A stretch of 64,000 nt of DNA from Allobosea thiooxidans (GCF_900168195.1 NZ_FUYX01000001.1:186001-250000), one strand, 5' to 3'. Numbered from the stretch's first letter, positions 31,662 through 40,350 are shown. Notes: generated by a model not told the origin, from the letters alone. Numbers and translations are program-made.

Positions 31662-33530
31662 CTAGGTTGGCGGCGCGGGCTCGATAGGAAAGAATCCATA
31701 GCGACCCACGCCTTCGATCTTGGTGAATTTTACCGATTGCAAAGAGGCCTGAATCTCCGCGGGAGGATCAGTATTTTCAACGACGAGCACCTGCCTGTCG
31801 GCCTGTAGCTTCGCTAGGAATTCGAAGAAATGCGAATTCAGATCGGAGCCTCTTAGATCGTCGCCGTCTCCCTCTGGCTCCCTGTAGGACAGCAAGGGAG
31901 AGTCGAGAACGATGAATCCCGGATGCGGGGTTTCAAACTGTCGACAGTACTGGAGAAGGCTGACCGTGAATGCTGCCTGGGTGATGGCGCGAAGCCCCTT
32001 ACCGAACGAGGTCCTATTCTTGCCGTTGATGACAAGGTCCCGCGTCTTGGAATCGAAATGGACGCGATCGATTTCAGGGAAATGCCAAGCTTTCAGGGTG
32101 GACAGGACGATGCCGGCGAACTTGTCAGCGGTCGAGCTCGGCAAGTCGACATCGCTGAGGCTGTTGCCACCGTTGCCGGATACTTCGCCCTCGCGTTCCA
32201 GCGCGGCCTTGCGCTGCTCAAGGTCCGATAGACCGCGGTGTATCGCGAGCGCTTCGCGCACCTCGCCATCCTTGTCGGCCAACTGCCTGTAGGCTGTTCT
32301 AAGCTGGCGCAAATTGGGCGCAACGACTCGGTCGATCTCGCCGGATACGGTATCAAGCTGCTCTTCGAGCATCGGAAGGCGCCGCTCGAAGCTCACAGCT
32401 TCCTTCCGCAATGTCGCAATCGTCTGTGTCAGCTCCGTTTGGCGTATTTCGATTTTGCGGATTTCGGACTGTGCGGCTGCGACTGCCTTCTCGACATCGA
32501 AATCGCATTCGGCTTTGCGATGATGTTCAGGTGCCGAACCGCAGAATGGGCAGGTGCCGGTGCCGAGCGCGCCGAAAAGGCTGCCCGCTTCCTCGATACC
32601 GCGTAACCTTTCCTTGTCGGAACTGTAGTGCGCGTCGAGCAATGTGAAACGTTCTAGAAGCGCCGTGATCTCAGTTAGCCGATCCCTTCCTTCTTCGACC
32701 CGGCGTGCGATGTCCCTGCGGCGCGTGGCGGCGTCTCTGAATGCGGTTTCCGAGACGGCGAGAAGTTCTCCTTGAGATCGCATGGACTCGCCGAGGCGTT
32801 CTCGCTGGGCTTCCAGTTCGTCCGGTGGTCCAGCCAACTCTTTGACCTGGCGGCGGTGGCTTTCGATCAATTGATCGAGCAAGTCGAGTTGGGCGCTGCG
32901 GCTTTGTTCTTCCGGGCTGCGCGGCTGTGCGGTCGCAAGTGCAGAATCGTCGACGCCGGTCAGCAGCAGTTTGAAGACTGAGGTATTGGTCGTGTCGGCC
33001 GTATAATTGCCATCGGATAGTGGCGAGCGCTGCTGGATAATCTCTTCCTCGTTGATGATAACGAGGCGGGCAAGATTGCGGAAGCTAAGGCTGTTGGTGT
33101 CGCCGCGCTTGTTCCGTCTTACCCGTTTATGAGCGAGATCGAGCTTTGCTAGCAGATAGGCCGAGAGGTTTTCCTCGTTGCGGTCGCTATGGGTGTCGGC
33201 GAGCGGCGTGCCTTCACCCTCGGGGAGGGTGTCAGAATAGAGACCTTCGAAAAGACGAAAAGCGTTACCCTCCGTGCTTCTAAGCAACGTGAACTGATGG
33301 CCGTCCAGCGTTTCCATCGCGAGGAGGATCTTATCATAACCGACCCGCTCCGGGATGTCGCGCAGAGGTCCCTTGCCGCCGAGCATGAAATCTATTGCGT
33401 CGGCGATGAAAGACTTGCCGGTGTTCGATGCGCCGTGGATGACGTTGAGGCCAGGTCCGAAGGGTATCGTAGCGAATTTGCGCGCCGGCCCGTGAAAGCT
33501 GAGACTGCGCAGCCGTAAGCCTTTCCTCAT
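31662..33530 (-). CDS. ABC-3C system ATPase (DUF3732-like, Rad50/SMC-type)
   Basis: 622 residues from ATG 33530, which overlaps the previous stop as ATGA. The N-terminal ATPase lobe holds the Walker A GASNTGKSF (about residues 32-40). A long charged coiled-coil region (about 220-420) is interrupted by a Cys pair, TCPFCGS, resembling a zinc-hook. The C-terminal lobe has Walker B, GFIVLDSPLLSY (about residue 540). This arrangement matches the DUF3732-like ATPases that pair with middle-component and effector genes in predicted ABC-three-component conflict systems. It probably senses or binds nucleic acid and licenses the effector. The assignment is by architecture and neighbours. Confidence 0.8.
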   Translation of the reverse strand: MRKGLRLRSLSFHGPARKFATIPFGPGLNVIHGASNTGKSFIADAIDFMLGGKGPLRDIPERVGYDKILLAMETLDGHQFTLLRSTEGNAFRLFEGLYSDTLPEGEGTPLADTHSDRNEENLSAYLLAKLDLAHKRVRRNKRGDTNSLSFRNLARLVIINEEEIIQQRSPLSDGNYTADTTNTSVFKLLLTGVDDSALATAQPRSPEEQSRSAQLDLLDQLIESHRRQVKELAGPPDELEAQRERLGESMRSQGELLAVSETAFRDAATRRRDIARRVEEGRDRLTEITALLERFTLLDAHYSSDKERLRGIEEAGSLFGALGTGTCPFCGSAPEHHRKAECDFDVEKAVAAAQSEIRKIEIRQTELTQTIATLRKEAVSFERRLPMLEEQLDTVSGEIDRVVAPNLRQLRTAYRQLADKDGEVREALAIHRGLSDLEQRKAALEREGEVSGNGGNSLSDVDLPSSTADKFAGIVLSTLKAWHFPEIDRVHFDSKTRDLVINGKNRTSFGKGLRAITQAAFTVSLLQYCRQFETPHPGFIVLDSPLLSYREPEGDGDDLRGSDLNSHFFEFLAKLQADRQVLVVENTDPPAEIQASLQSVKFTKIEGVGRYGFFPIEPAPPT

Positions 33531-34030
33531 GCGTACGCACCGAGGCTGCGTTCGACGTTCTGAAACTCCACGACCCACCTATCGAAGAATTTGCGCATCA
33601 CCCCCTCGAGCGCGGAATCGGTGTAGTCAGCAAGATGGTAGACAAGCCAGTCGGCGCGGTCCTTCAGCGCCGCGAGATAGGGCGTGCGCAATGAATCGAG
33701 AAACATCGCCGCGCCCTCGCCGGCGCGGTAGGAGATACCGTTCTCGTCGACGATTCGTGCGACCAATTCGCGCGTCATCATCAGATGCAGCGCATCCTGG
33801 ACCACGCGTCGGCGGACTTCTGTGGCGGGCGTCTGAATTGGTGTCGCCGGATGAAGGTCATCGGGTCCGCCCAATTGATGCGTTCGAACGAGCAGATAGT
33901 CGAACGCCGTCAGCCGCTGAATGTCATAGGCGCGCGGAAACGCGGAGCCCAGAACAGCGACTGCACGGACACCGGCCTCGAGAGGGCCGTTGAACGTCAA
34001 CGAAAACTGGTCGCGCGCTACTTCGTCCAT
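33527..34030 (-). CDS. ABC-3C system middle component
   Basis: 167 residues, mostly helical. It opens FNGPLEAGVRAVAVLGSAFP and continues YDIQRLTAFDYLLVRTHQLG, a pattern seen in the small middle-component proteins that bridge ATPase and effector in ABC-three-component systems. There is no catalytic motif. It overlaps the effector gene by 13 bp and the ATPase gene by ATGA, so the three proteins are made together. The subclass (middle component 2) is my reading of the N-terminal motif and should be treated as tentative. Confidence 0.7.
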   Translation of the reverse strand: MDEVARDQFSLTFNGPLEAGVRAVAVLGSAFPRAYDIQRLTAFDYLLVRTHQLGGPDDLHPATPIQTPATEVRRRVVQDALHLMMTRELVARIVDENGISYRAGEGAAMFLDSLRTPYLAALKDRADWLVYHLADYTDSALEGVMRKFFDRWVVEFQNVERSLGAYA

Positions 34031-35055
34031 CTTAGACGGTCTTCATTGGCAAGCTGATGGCAGATGCCGCGCTTGTCTTTCACCAGCGCACTCGCACCCA
34101 GCGGATGGGCGTCGAGTGGCACGTTCTGCGCCGCCTGAGTTACAGCCTTGACGCGCTCAAACCCGTCAGCGTGATCGCCATCGGCGGTGTCCGCTACACC
34201 ATGGTAGATCTCATCCTGCAAGCCCTCGAACGCGCCGGGCTCCACTTTGTCCCGAACAAAAATGCGTAGAGCTTCTGCGTGGAAGTAGCACTCGCGCTGC
34301 CGCTTGAAATGATCTTCGAGCGGTTTCCACGCCTTCAGCCCGGCGACATCGGGAACTTCTGCCTTGATGTGTTCGGAATAGGCCGCCAGCAGACGAGCGA
34401 CATAGACGCTCTCGTGAGTTCCCAGATCGGTTGGCGGCGCGCCGACGACGGGGCGCGGCGGCAGACCGCCGCCGAAGCGCGTAATGAAATAGGGCGTAGC
34501 GCGATGTTGCTCGATGACTTCGCGCGGCGACATGGGCTGGAAGATCGAGAAGTCGAAGGCGTCAACATACTCGGCGAACTTGCCGTCGAGGGTTACGAGC
34601 TGCGTTGCCGTGATCTTATTTGCGACGGCTTTCGGCCAGGCTTCGATCAAAGCCGCCTTCAACGCGGAAGCATTCGTCAGATACTGGGTGAGCGTCGTGC
34701 CCGTCCCGCGCGGGGCGACGAAATAGTAGGCGCGCGGCGGCGTAAAAACGCCGCAAAACGAATACCACAGCATCTTGCCAACTTCGGGCCAGGCGGTGCC
34801 CGGCGTGATGGCGTCGCGGTAGTGCTTGCACTGGTAATTGTCCCAGATGCCTTGCAGGTAATTCTTGTCGGCGAAGCCCGCCACGTCGATGCCGTGGTCA
34901 TTGGCACCGGTGTAACGCAGGACCTTTTCATATTTCGTTTTGAGAGATGACACCCATTCGTCGACGAATGCCTCCCATTGAGACGGATCGTATGTGACGA
35001 TGCGGACCAGAGGTTCGATCGGCGGCCCGCTCTGGACGTGCGCAGGCGAGAGCAT
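34018..35055 (-). CDS. ABC-3C effector with restriction-endonuclease-like domain
   Basis: 345 residues from ATG 35055; an open frame continues up to 35241, but a promoter-like element (35166-35195) lies inside that extension. The N-terminal domain has WEAFVDEWVSSL, then GANDHGIDVAGFADK and QCKHYRDAI. A D followed by QxK, with an upstream acidic helix, is the PD-(D/E)xK pattern of Mrr-type nucleases. The C-terminal half (about 200-345) is helical and probably docks on the middle component. DNA cleavage upon phage or plasmid detection is the expected role. It is inferred and not shown. Confidence 0.72.
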   Translation of the reverse strand: MLSPAHVQSGPPIEPLVRIVTYDPSQWEAFVDEWVSSLKTKYEKVLRYTGANDHGIDVAGFADKNYLQGIWDNYQCKHYRDAITPGTAWPEVGKMLWYSFCGVFTPPRAYYFVAPRGTGTTLTQYLTNASALKAALIEAWPKAVANKITATQLVTLDGKFAEYVDAFDFSIFQPMSPREVIEQHRATPYFITRFGGGLPPRPVVGAPPTDLGTHESVYVARLLAAYSEHIKAEVPDVAGLKAWKPLEDHFKRQRECYFHAEALRIFVRDKVEPGAFEGLQDEIYHGVADTADGDHADGFERVKAVTQAAQNVPLDAHPLGASALVKDKRGICHQLANEDRLRWTK

Positions 35056-35165
35056 GGTAGAGCTCGATGGCGGCGACGCAATCTCGGCAAAATAATCTGC
35101 CACGCCGTCCTTCAGTGGGACGGCAGTGTCGCGGTTCGCAGTCAAATGTTTGCCCCCCCCGTTGT

Positions 35166-35195
35166 CATAAGGAGCCGCCCGCAAAGCACTGTCAA
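35166..35195 (-). promoter_or_regulatory. candidate promoter of the ABC-3C operon
   Basis: On the minus strand TTGACA (35195-35190) and CTTATG (35171-35166) are separated by 18 bases. This lies 111 bp upstream of the chosen effector start. Confidence 0.45.
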
Positions 35196-35380
35196 TAACA
35201 GTCCCCTCAGCCACAAGGACAATACCCAAGTATAGCGGCACTCGGGTTTACGCAGTGCCGCCGGAACCGCACATGCCAGCCTCAATGGCTGATCTCGGCT
35301 GCAAAGGAAAGTTGCCCACCTCAGTCGAGAGTTTCCAGACCTGATATGGCTCCTATGCCCAGTCTACGTGGGAGACGCCT

Positions 35381-35626
35381 CTATCCCTGGTAGTCCACGG
35401 GAAAACGAATGCTTGGCCCGACAGCCCCGTCGCCAGTGAGAAACCTCACTCCGTAATTTTCCAAAACTTTCCGGACGGAATCGGCCACTTTCACGCTGAC
35501 GGACAATGACCCCGCCTCCAGTCGGCTCAGGGAAGCGCGACTGATTCCCGCTTCCTCAGCGACCTCGTCGGGATTCAATCCCATGCCAACGCGGGCTGCC
35601 TTCAAAATCCGTCCGGAAGGAAACAT
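35381..35626 (-). CDS. XRE-family helix-turn-helix regulator
   Basis: 81 residues from ATG 35626; a GTG at 35662 would add 12 residues. The HTH is clear: LKAARVGMGLNPDEVAEEAG, then ISRASLSRLEAGSLSV, followed by a short dimer region and a variable tail. It is typical of repressors that guard defence or toxin operons. It is encoded on the same strand as the ABC-3C operon, 185 bp from its probable promoter, and divergently from the ParA-like/AAA cluster. Two palindromes upstream of it (35674-35719) are likely its operators. Confidence 0.82.
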   Translation of the reverse strand: MFPSGRILKAARVGMGLNPDEVAEEAGISRASLSRLEAGSLSVSVKVADSVRKVLENYGVRFLTGDGAVGPSIRFPVDYQG

Positions 35627-35673
35627 TTCGTTGAAAAAGCACAGGAAGAGCCCGGAATCCACCTTGTCAACAA

Positions 35674-35719
35674 TTTGTCTATAAGGACAAAATTTGCTCT
35701 TAAATGACGAAAATTTGTC
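35674..35719. promoter_or_regulatory. paired palindromic operators for the XRE regulator
   Basis: TTTGTC-TATAAG-GACAAA (35674-35691) and GAC-GAAAATTT-GTC (35706-35719) share TTTGTC/GACAAA half-sites. They sit in an AT-rich divergent promoter region between the XRE gene and the gene at 35798. A minus-strand TATAGA inside the first site could be the -10 of the XRE gene. Assignment to this regulator is inferred. Confidence 0.55.
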
Positions 35720-35797
35720 TTTTTAGCTGGATCTCGGATTTGACCACTGATAGCTTCCTTCCGAATCGGAAGCGTTAAGGATTCGAAAGGAAGCGAG

Positions 35798-36493
35798 ATG
35801 GAGGTTTTCCTGATCAGCGGCTCGAACGCGAATTCCATCAGAACCAACACGAGCCTTCTGATGGCTTTCGGATTGAAATTGCTCGGCCTGGAGACGGTTC
35901 ATATCCAGCTTACGGGCAGGGATGAGCGGCCAGTCCTAACGGGCGAGATGCCTGCGCCGTTCGCGACCGCTTGGTTCCCGGCAACCGAACGTCCGCCAAG
36001 CTCGGCGGCGATCTGGGACTGGATCAGACAATCCGCAACGGCGGAGGCGGTCGTCGTCGACCTCCCGGTATCCGCGTTTGACCATGGCTGGATCGCCGAC
36101 CCCGCATTTCGAATCCTCTTGCCGATGGCCACCGGCGCTGCCGAAGCTGAACGAACCGCTCGCGACTTCCACGCAATCGCAGCCTCACTCGTGTCACCCG
36201 ATTTGGTCCTTCCGTGGATACTGCCGGTGGGCTGGCCGCCGGCCATGGAGCCCTCGGATTTCGAACCGGTACTCAATCGCGCCATGAGCCGATCTGGGCT
36301 TCTCGCGCCGTCGAGCGATCGTGTGATCCAGCCGGGTGGGATCTCGACGTTTGAAATCAGGTCAGCGCCACCCGTCGTGGACGGCCGAATATCCTTGTCG
36401 CCGAGGCTGGCCACTGCGACGGAGGGGATTGCCTATGCGATGCTGAAGGCGACGGGCAGCTCGTTGCTGCCCGTTCCGAACGATGCGTTCTAG
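35798..36493 (+). CDS. ParA/MinD-like protein with degenerate P-loop
   Basis: 231 residues. The first 55 residues follow the ParA layout (a beta-strand, a loop, a helix LLMAFGLKLLGL, then VHIQLTGRDERPV). The loop reads GSNANSIRTNTS, and the Walker A lysines are missing. An acidic strand (EAVVVDLPVSAFDH, about residue 88) sits where Walker B would be. It is therefore probably a non-hydrolysing relative or a regulator. The ATG at 35798 begins shortly after the operator region, and its 3' end overlaps the next gene by 11 bp. I do not recognise a named family. The ParA resemblance is by pattern only. Confidence 0.5.
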   Translation: MEVFLISGSNANSIRTNTSLLMAFGLKLLGLETVHIQLTGRDERPVLTGEMPAPFATAWFPATERPPSSAAIWDWIRQSATAEAVVVDLPVSAFDHGWIADPAFRILLPMATGAAEAERTARDFHAIAASLVSPDLVLPWILPVGWPPAMEPSDFEPVLNRAMSRSGLLAPSSDRVIQPGGISTFEIRSAPPVVDGRISLSPRLATATEGIAYAMLKATGSSLLPVPNDAF

Positions 36494-38735
36494 CCGAACC
36501 CGGTCGGTCACGCCGCCCCCGGGCAAGCGATCCAAACTAGTGATTGCCGGCCGAAACGTACCAGCCCTAAGATCGTTCATCGCCGTTGCGAGCGAGATCA
36601 TCAAGTGGCTCGAATCCATGCGGATTCGAGGTCCGGTGACGGCTGCGAATTCCATCCCAAATGTCGCGAGGCGCGGTGCGGTGGATTCGGCTGAGCAATT
36701 TCCAAGATCGGCCGCGAGCCCTCCCAGGATATCTCGTCGTCACGAGGGGCCCGATACCGACTGGCTCGAAGAGGAGTTCCCAATGGATCGGAGGTCCACT
36801 GCGCTCCGGGAGCGGTTTCCGGTAACCAGGAAGTTGGGTCGATTCCTAGCCTACTGCACCGTCATCCGCGACTGCCGACGCTATCCGCAACTGCGTTGTG
36901 GTGAGCCGGTGTCGCTCGTCCTGATCATGCCGGAAGACGTCGATGTCGACGACTACAGGCAGGCGGTTCATCTTGCATCGTTGCGATCCCGTCGGACCAT
37001 TCGGTTGGGCTCGAACACGGCTGCGAAGATCGTCGTAGCCGAGGAGAACTGGAGCAAAGGCTCAAAGGATCCGGCCGGCGTCGGGCTTTTGAAAGAGGAC
37101 CGCTGGGTTGTCTTGGCTGCGGACACGGCCCAGTTGCCGGCGATGGTTCTCGCGGCGGTCGATGGCATCATCCATCTCGCAGCACCGGAGCCTCGCCATT
37201 TCATCGCTGCGGGCAAGATCTGCCTTGGCCAAAGCGTGAGCGAGGAACAGGCCCACGAGCTTGCATCGATGCCGCTCGCGGTGATCAGCACCATACTTCG
37301 ACGCGGGCGCCCTGTTTCGCAGTCGCTCGAGCGCATGCGGAAGGCGATGGAGAAGCCGCCACCGGTCGAGGTGCGCCAACTCCGGATCGAGCATCTTCAC
37401 GGACTCGGCGAGGCGGGAAGCTGGGCGCGAGAGCTCGCCATCGACTTGAAGGATTGGCGTGACGGAAAGATCGGCTGGGATGACGTGGATCAGGGTGTCC
37501 TCGTGAGCGGGGCACCCGGAACAGGCAAAACTACCTTCGCAAAGGCGTTGGCAACCACCTGCGCAGTCAATTTGGTTGTGGGATCGCTTGCGCGCTGGCA
37601 GGCGCGCGGCCACCTCGGGGACTTGCTCAAGGCCATGCGGGCGACGTTCGACGAAGCACGCCGCCGATCGCCTTGCATTCTGTTCATCGACGAAGTCGAC
37701 GCCCTCGGCGACCGGGAGACGTTCAGGGGCGAGAATGCGCAGTACAACATCGAGGTGGTCGCTGGCCTGCTCGAATGTTTGGATGGCATCGAGCAGCGGG
37801 AAGGTGTCGTCGTCGTAGGCGCTTGCAACTATCCGGAACGGCTCGATGCTGCTCTCGTACGGCCCGGCCGGTTTGACCGTCACGTCCAGATTCCACTCCC
37901 GGATGCAGGCGCCCGTGAAGGCATCGTTCGCTGGCATCTCGATAACGCACTCGTCGGCGAGAATTTATCGTTTATCGCTGCGCGGACAGAAGGCTGGAGC
38001 GGCGCTGCACTGGAGCGACTTGTCCGTGACGCCCGCCGACTGGCTCGCCGCGCGCGCAGGGCCATCGCGATCGAGGATCTCACGGCCTCGCTTCCGCCGA
38101 CGATTGCGATCCCGGAGCAGTTGATGCGCCGCACGGCCGTCCACGAGGCTGGACATGCCACCGTGGCAATCGCGCTCGGGAGGCGGTTTGAGTCCGTGGA
38201 GATTCGCGACGTCGTCGAACCAGCCTTGTCTGTCCAGCCCTTGGGTGGCGTCTTGGTCGGTCCGAGGGCCGTTGTCGACACGACGGCCCAGAGCCTTCTC
38301 GACGAGATCTGCTTTTTGCTCGGTGGCACGGCCGCGGAGGATGTCTTCCTGGGCAGCAGGTCGATTGGAGGTGGGGGGACGCGCGGCAGCGACCTTCACC
38401 TCGCTACCCTGACCGCGCTCCGGCTCGAAACATCCTACGGCCTTGGTCAAGGCCTCGCCTTCTTGGCAGCGGACGGGGAGGCCGATCTCTGGCGAACACT
38501 GCACATGTCGCCAACCGTTCGCGAGCGGATCGAGGGCATCCTGGCCGAGCAAATGACCCGGGCGCGTTCAATCATTCAACATCACAGGATCGGGACGAAG
38601 CAGGTCGCGAACGAGCTCCTCAAAGAGAGGAAGATCGGGTTCGCGCCCATTGTCGCCTTGATCTCGAATTCAGAGCCCCTCGAGCTCACGGCCGACCATG
38701 AATCGGCTGCCTGGGAAATCGTCCAACCCATGTGA
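36483..38735 (+). CDS. soluble FtsH-like AAA ATPase with M41 peptidase domain
   Basis: 750 residues from ATG 36483; ATG 36783 with GAGGAG upstream would give 650. No membrane helices are seen, unlike true FtsH. The N-terminal 300 residues match nothing I recognise. The AAA module has Walker A GAPGTGKTTFAKA (about 343), Walker B ILFIDEVDALGDRE (about 399) and the arginine-finger region RPGRFDRHVQIPLP. The peptidase domain has zinc motif HEAGH (about 553) and the downstream GSDLHLATLTA, supplying the third ligand as in M41 peptidases. An ATP-driven protease for a soluble substrate is expected. Confidence 0.8.
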   Translation: MRSSRTRSVTPPPGKRSKLVIAGRNVPALRSFIAVASEIIKWLESMRIRGPVTAANSIPNVARRGAVDSAEQFPRSAASPPRISRRHEGPDTDWLEEEFPMDRRSTALRERFPVTRKLGRFLAYCTVIRDCRRYPQLRCGEPVSLVLIMPEDVDVDDYRQAVHLASLRSRRTIRLGSNTAAKIVVAEENWSKGSKDPAGVGLLKEDRWVVLAADTAQLPAMVLAAVDGIIHLAAPEPRHFIAAGKICLGQSVSEEQAHELASMPLAVISTILRRGRPVSQSLERMRKAMEKPPPVEVRQLRIEHLHGLGEAGSWARELAIDLKDWRDGKIGWDDVDQGVLVSGAPGTGKTTFAKALATTCAVNLVVGSLARWQARGHLGDLLKAMRATFDEARRRSPCILFIDEVDALGDRETFRGENAQYNIEVVAGLLECLDGIEQREGVVVVGACNYPERLDAALVRPGRFDRHVQIPLPDAGAREGIVRWHLDNALVGENLSFIAARTEGWSGAALERLVRDARRLARRARRAIAIEDLTASLPPTIAIPEQLMRRTAVHEAGHATVAIALGRRFESVEIRDVVEPALSVQPLGGVLVGPRAVVDTTAQSLLDEICFLLGGTAAEDVFLGSRSIGGGGTRGSDLHLATLTALRLETSYGLGQGLAFLAADGEADLWRTLHMSPTVRERIEGILAEQMTRARSIIQHHRIGTKQVANELLKERKIGFAPIVALISNSEPLELTADHESAAWEIVQPM

Positions 38736-38742
38736 GGTCACC

Positions 38743-39093
38743 ATGCGAGAGCAGGATATTCAACGCATTCGCGCAACCGCCTGGGCTGCCGGACAGCCGA
38801 AAGCGGCATTGATCGATGTGCTCGCCGAGGTCACCCAGCCCTCCGTGAGGGCAGAATTTGAACGTGCACCGCACGCTCTAGAAGGCGAGGTAGGCAGTCG
38901 AGGCCTATCGAGAGCTGCCGACCATGACGGGCAGCCGGTGGTCGTGATCTCCCTGGAGGAGCTGGCTGAATTGCTCGAAGCCGTCGCGAAACCGCTCTCA
39001 TTCGGAGAAGCAATGACCGCAATAGCGTTCGAAACGGCTTTGAGACCTCAACCGAAGACGCCACGGGGAAATCGACGGAATCCGACGAGATAG
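38743..39093 (+). CDS. hypothetical 116-residue protein of the AAA cluster
   Basis: ATG 38743 is preceded by GAGGTC eight bases upstream and lies 7 bp after the AAA-protease stop. The sequence is helical and charged (EQDIQRIRATAWAAGQPKAA, then SLEELAELLEAVAKPL) with a basic tail rich in Arg, Pro and Asn. No catalytic or metal motif is visible. Co-transcription with the protease and the phosphoesterase suggests a substrate, adaptor or regulator. The family is not recognised. Confidence 0.5.
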   Translation: MREQDIQRIRATAWAAGQPKAALIDVLAEVTQPSVRAEFERAPHALEGEVGSRGLSRAADHDGQPVVVISLEELAELLEAVAKPLSFGEAMTAIAFETALRPQPKTPRGNRRNPTR

Positions 39094-39155
39094 CTCTCCT
39101 GCCCGAACAGCAACAGCAGCTCGATTTTCATTTTCTCCGGGACATTGGAGTATGC

Positions 39156-39971
39156 ATGCGGCTCTTGGTGCTGTCTGATATCCATCGCGAGTTCGGCCCG
39201 TTTGAGCTTCCGCATGACATCGGAGAGTTCGATGTCGCGGTGTTCGCGGGCGATATTGACCGCCCGATCGCGAGCTCGATCGATTGGATCGACCTTCAAA
39301 GGCGAGGCCCTCTGAGAGAGCGGCCCGTCGTCTTTGTCCCCGGAAACCACGAGTTCTATGGAACTGAGATTATTTCCTCTTTGGAGGATGCCAGAAGCCG
39401 AGCGAAAACGGCGGGCATCCATCTGTTGGCCCCCGGAATGACCGTGATAGCAGGCACGCGGTTCGTCGGCGCTACCTTATGGACGGACTACAAGCTCCTT
39501 GGAGATCCGAGGCTAGCCTGTCACGCCGCCCAGGACGGGATGAACGACCATCGACGGATCAAGATCACCGAAGGCAGGAGGCGCATGCCGTTTCGGCCAG
39601 CTCACGCACTATCGATGCATCGGCGGGACCTGGCCCACATCACCGGCGTTCTCGGGAAGCCGTTTGCTGGGCCAACGGTGGTGGTGACGCATCACGCGCC
39701 GCATCCAAAATCTGTCCAACCGCGATATCGGGGTGATCCGCTTTCTCCCGCATTCGCGTCCGACCTCGGAGAGATCATTGAACGCTTTCGGCCGGAGCTC
39801 TGGATTCACGGTCACGATCATGGCTCGCATAACTACCTCGTCGGGACGACACAGATCGTATCAAATCAGGCCGGATACCCCCAGGGAGGAGGGAAACGCG
39901 AGAACCCCTTATTCAATCCTTGCCTGACAGTTGAAGTGACCGCGCTTTGTGGAGGGTGCACCCGCCAATAG
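39156..39971 (+). CDS. calcineurin-like metallophosphoesterase
   Basis: 271 residues with the complete metal-ligand set of the family: SDIH (residues 8-11), FAGDID (about 31), PGNHEF (about 66), VTHHAPH (about 178) and GHDHG (about 216). Such enzymes cleave phosphomonoesters or phosphodiesters, including nucleotides and nucleic acids. The substrate cannot be read from sequence. There is no signal peptide, so it is cytosolic. It is the last gene of the XRE-bounded cluster and the last protein gene before the duplicated ssrA. Confidence 0.85.
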   Translation: MRLLVLSDIHREFGPFELPHDIGEFDVAVFAGDIDRPIASSIDWIDLQRRGPLRERPVVFVPGNHEFYGTEIISSLEDARSRAKTAGIHLLAPGMTVIAGTRFVGATLWTDYKLLGDPRLACHAAQDGMNDHRRIKITEGRRRMPFRPAHALSMHRRDLAHITGVLGKPFAGPTVVVTHHAPHPKSVQPRYRGDPLSPAFASDLGEIIERFRPELWIHGHDHGSHNYLVGTTQIVSNQAGYPQGGGKRENPLFNPCLTVEVTALCGGCTRQ

Positions 39972-40039
39972 CTCCGGATCGAGGACATCCGCCCCTTTGC
40001 AGCTTGAAGCCAATGTCTTGGTCACCTATATTCGGGTTG

Positions 40040-40350
40040 CCGCTTCAACGGCTACGACAGTAGACGGTTGAACATGATAGGCGTTCGGACATGGGTGCGA
40101 TTCCCATCGCCTCCACCTAAGCCCTGCGGGCACTCAGGGTTTTGGCGGGGGCGAATTAGGTTCGACGGGCGCTGAAGAGTTCAGCTTGCTGTTCGGCATG
40201 GTTCCGCCGTTATCGGGCCATTGCATAGTTGCCAACGACAACAATGCTCGGGTTGCTGTCGCCGCGTAAGCGGTGCTGGTTCCCAAATCAAAGTCCTTGC
40301 GCTTAGCCGTGTAAGGCGGGGTTCGGAGGTACCTGGCAACAGAAACCTCC
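40040..40350 (+). ncRNA. ssrA: island-borne permuted two-piece tmRNA (ssrA), diverged copy
   Basis: The order is acceptor piece (about 40040-40117), spacer, then coding piece (40147-40350). The acceptor has a hairpin (TTCAAC/GTTGAA), a T-arm ATGGG-TGCGATT-CCCAT (40091-40107) and CGCCTCC-ACC, which pairs with GGGGGCG at 40147. The tag frame 40231-40269 encodes ANDNNARVAVAA-stop. The coding piece ends in GGAGGT...AACCTCC with a T-run behind it. The T-loop is TGCGATT where TTCGATT is expected, and the spacer begins with T, so no CCA is encoded. The acceptor may therefore be impaired. Ends of the acceptor piece are approximate. Confidence 0.82.

Noticed and set aside
31662..40040. Search for an integrase or recombinase gene near the ssrA junction
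   Set aside because: None of the genes here has tyrosine or serine recombinase motifs. The integrase is presumed to be at the other, unseen end of the island.
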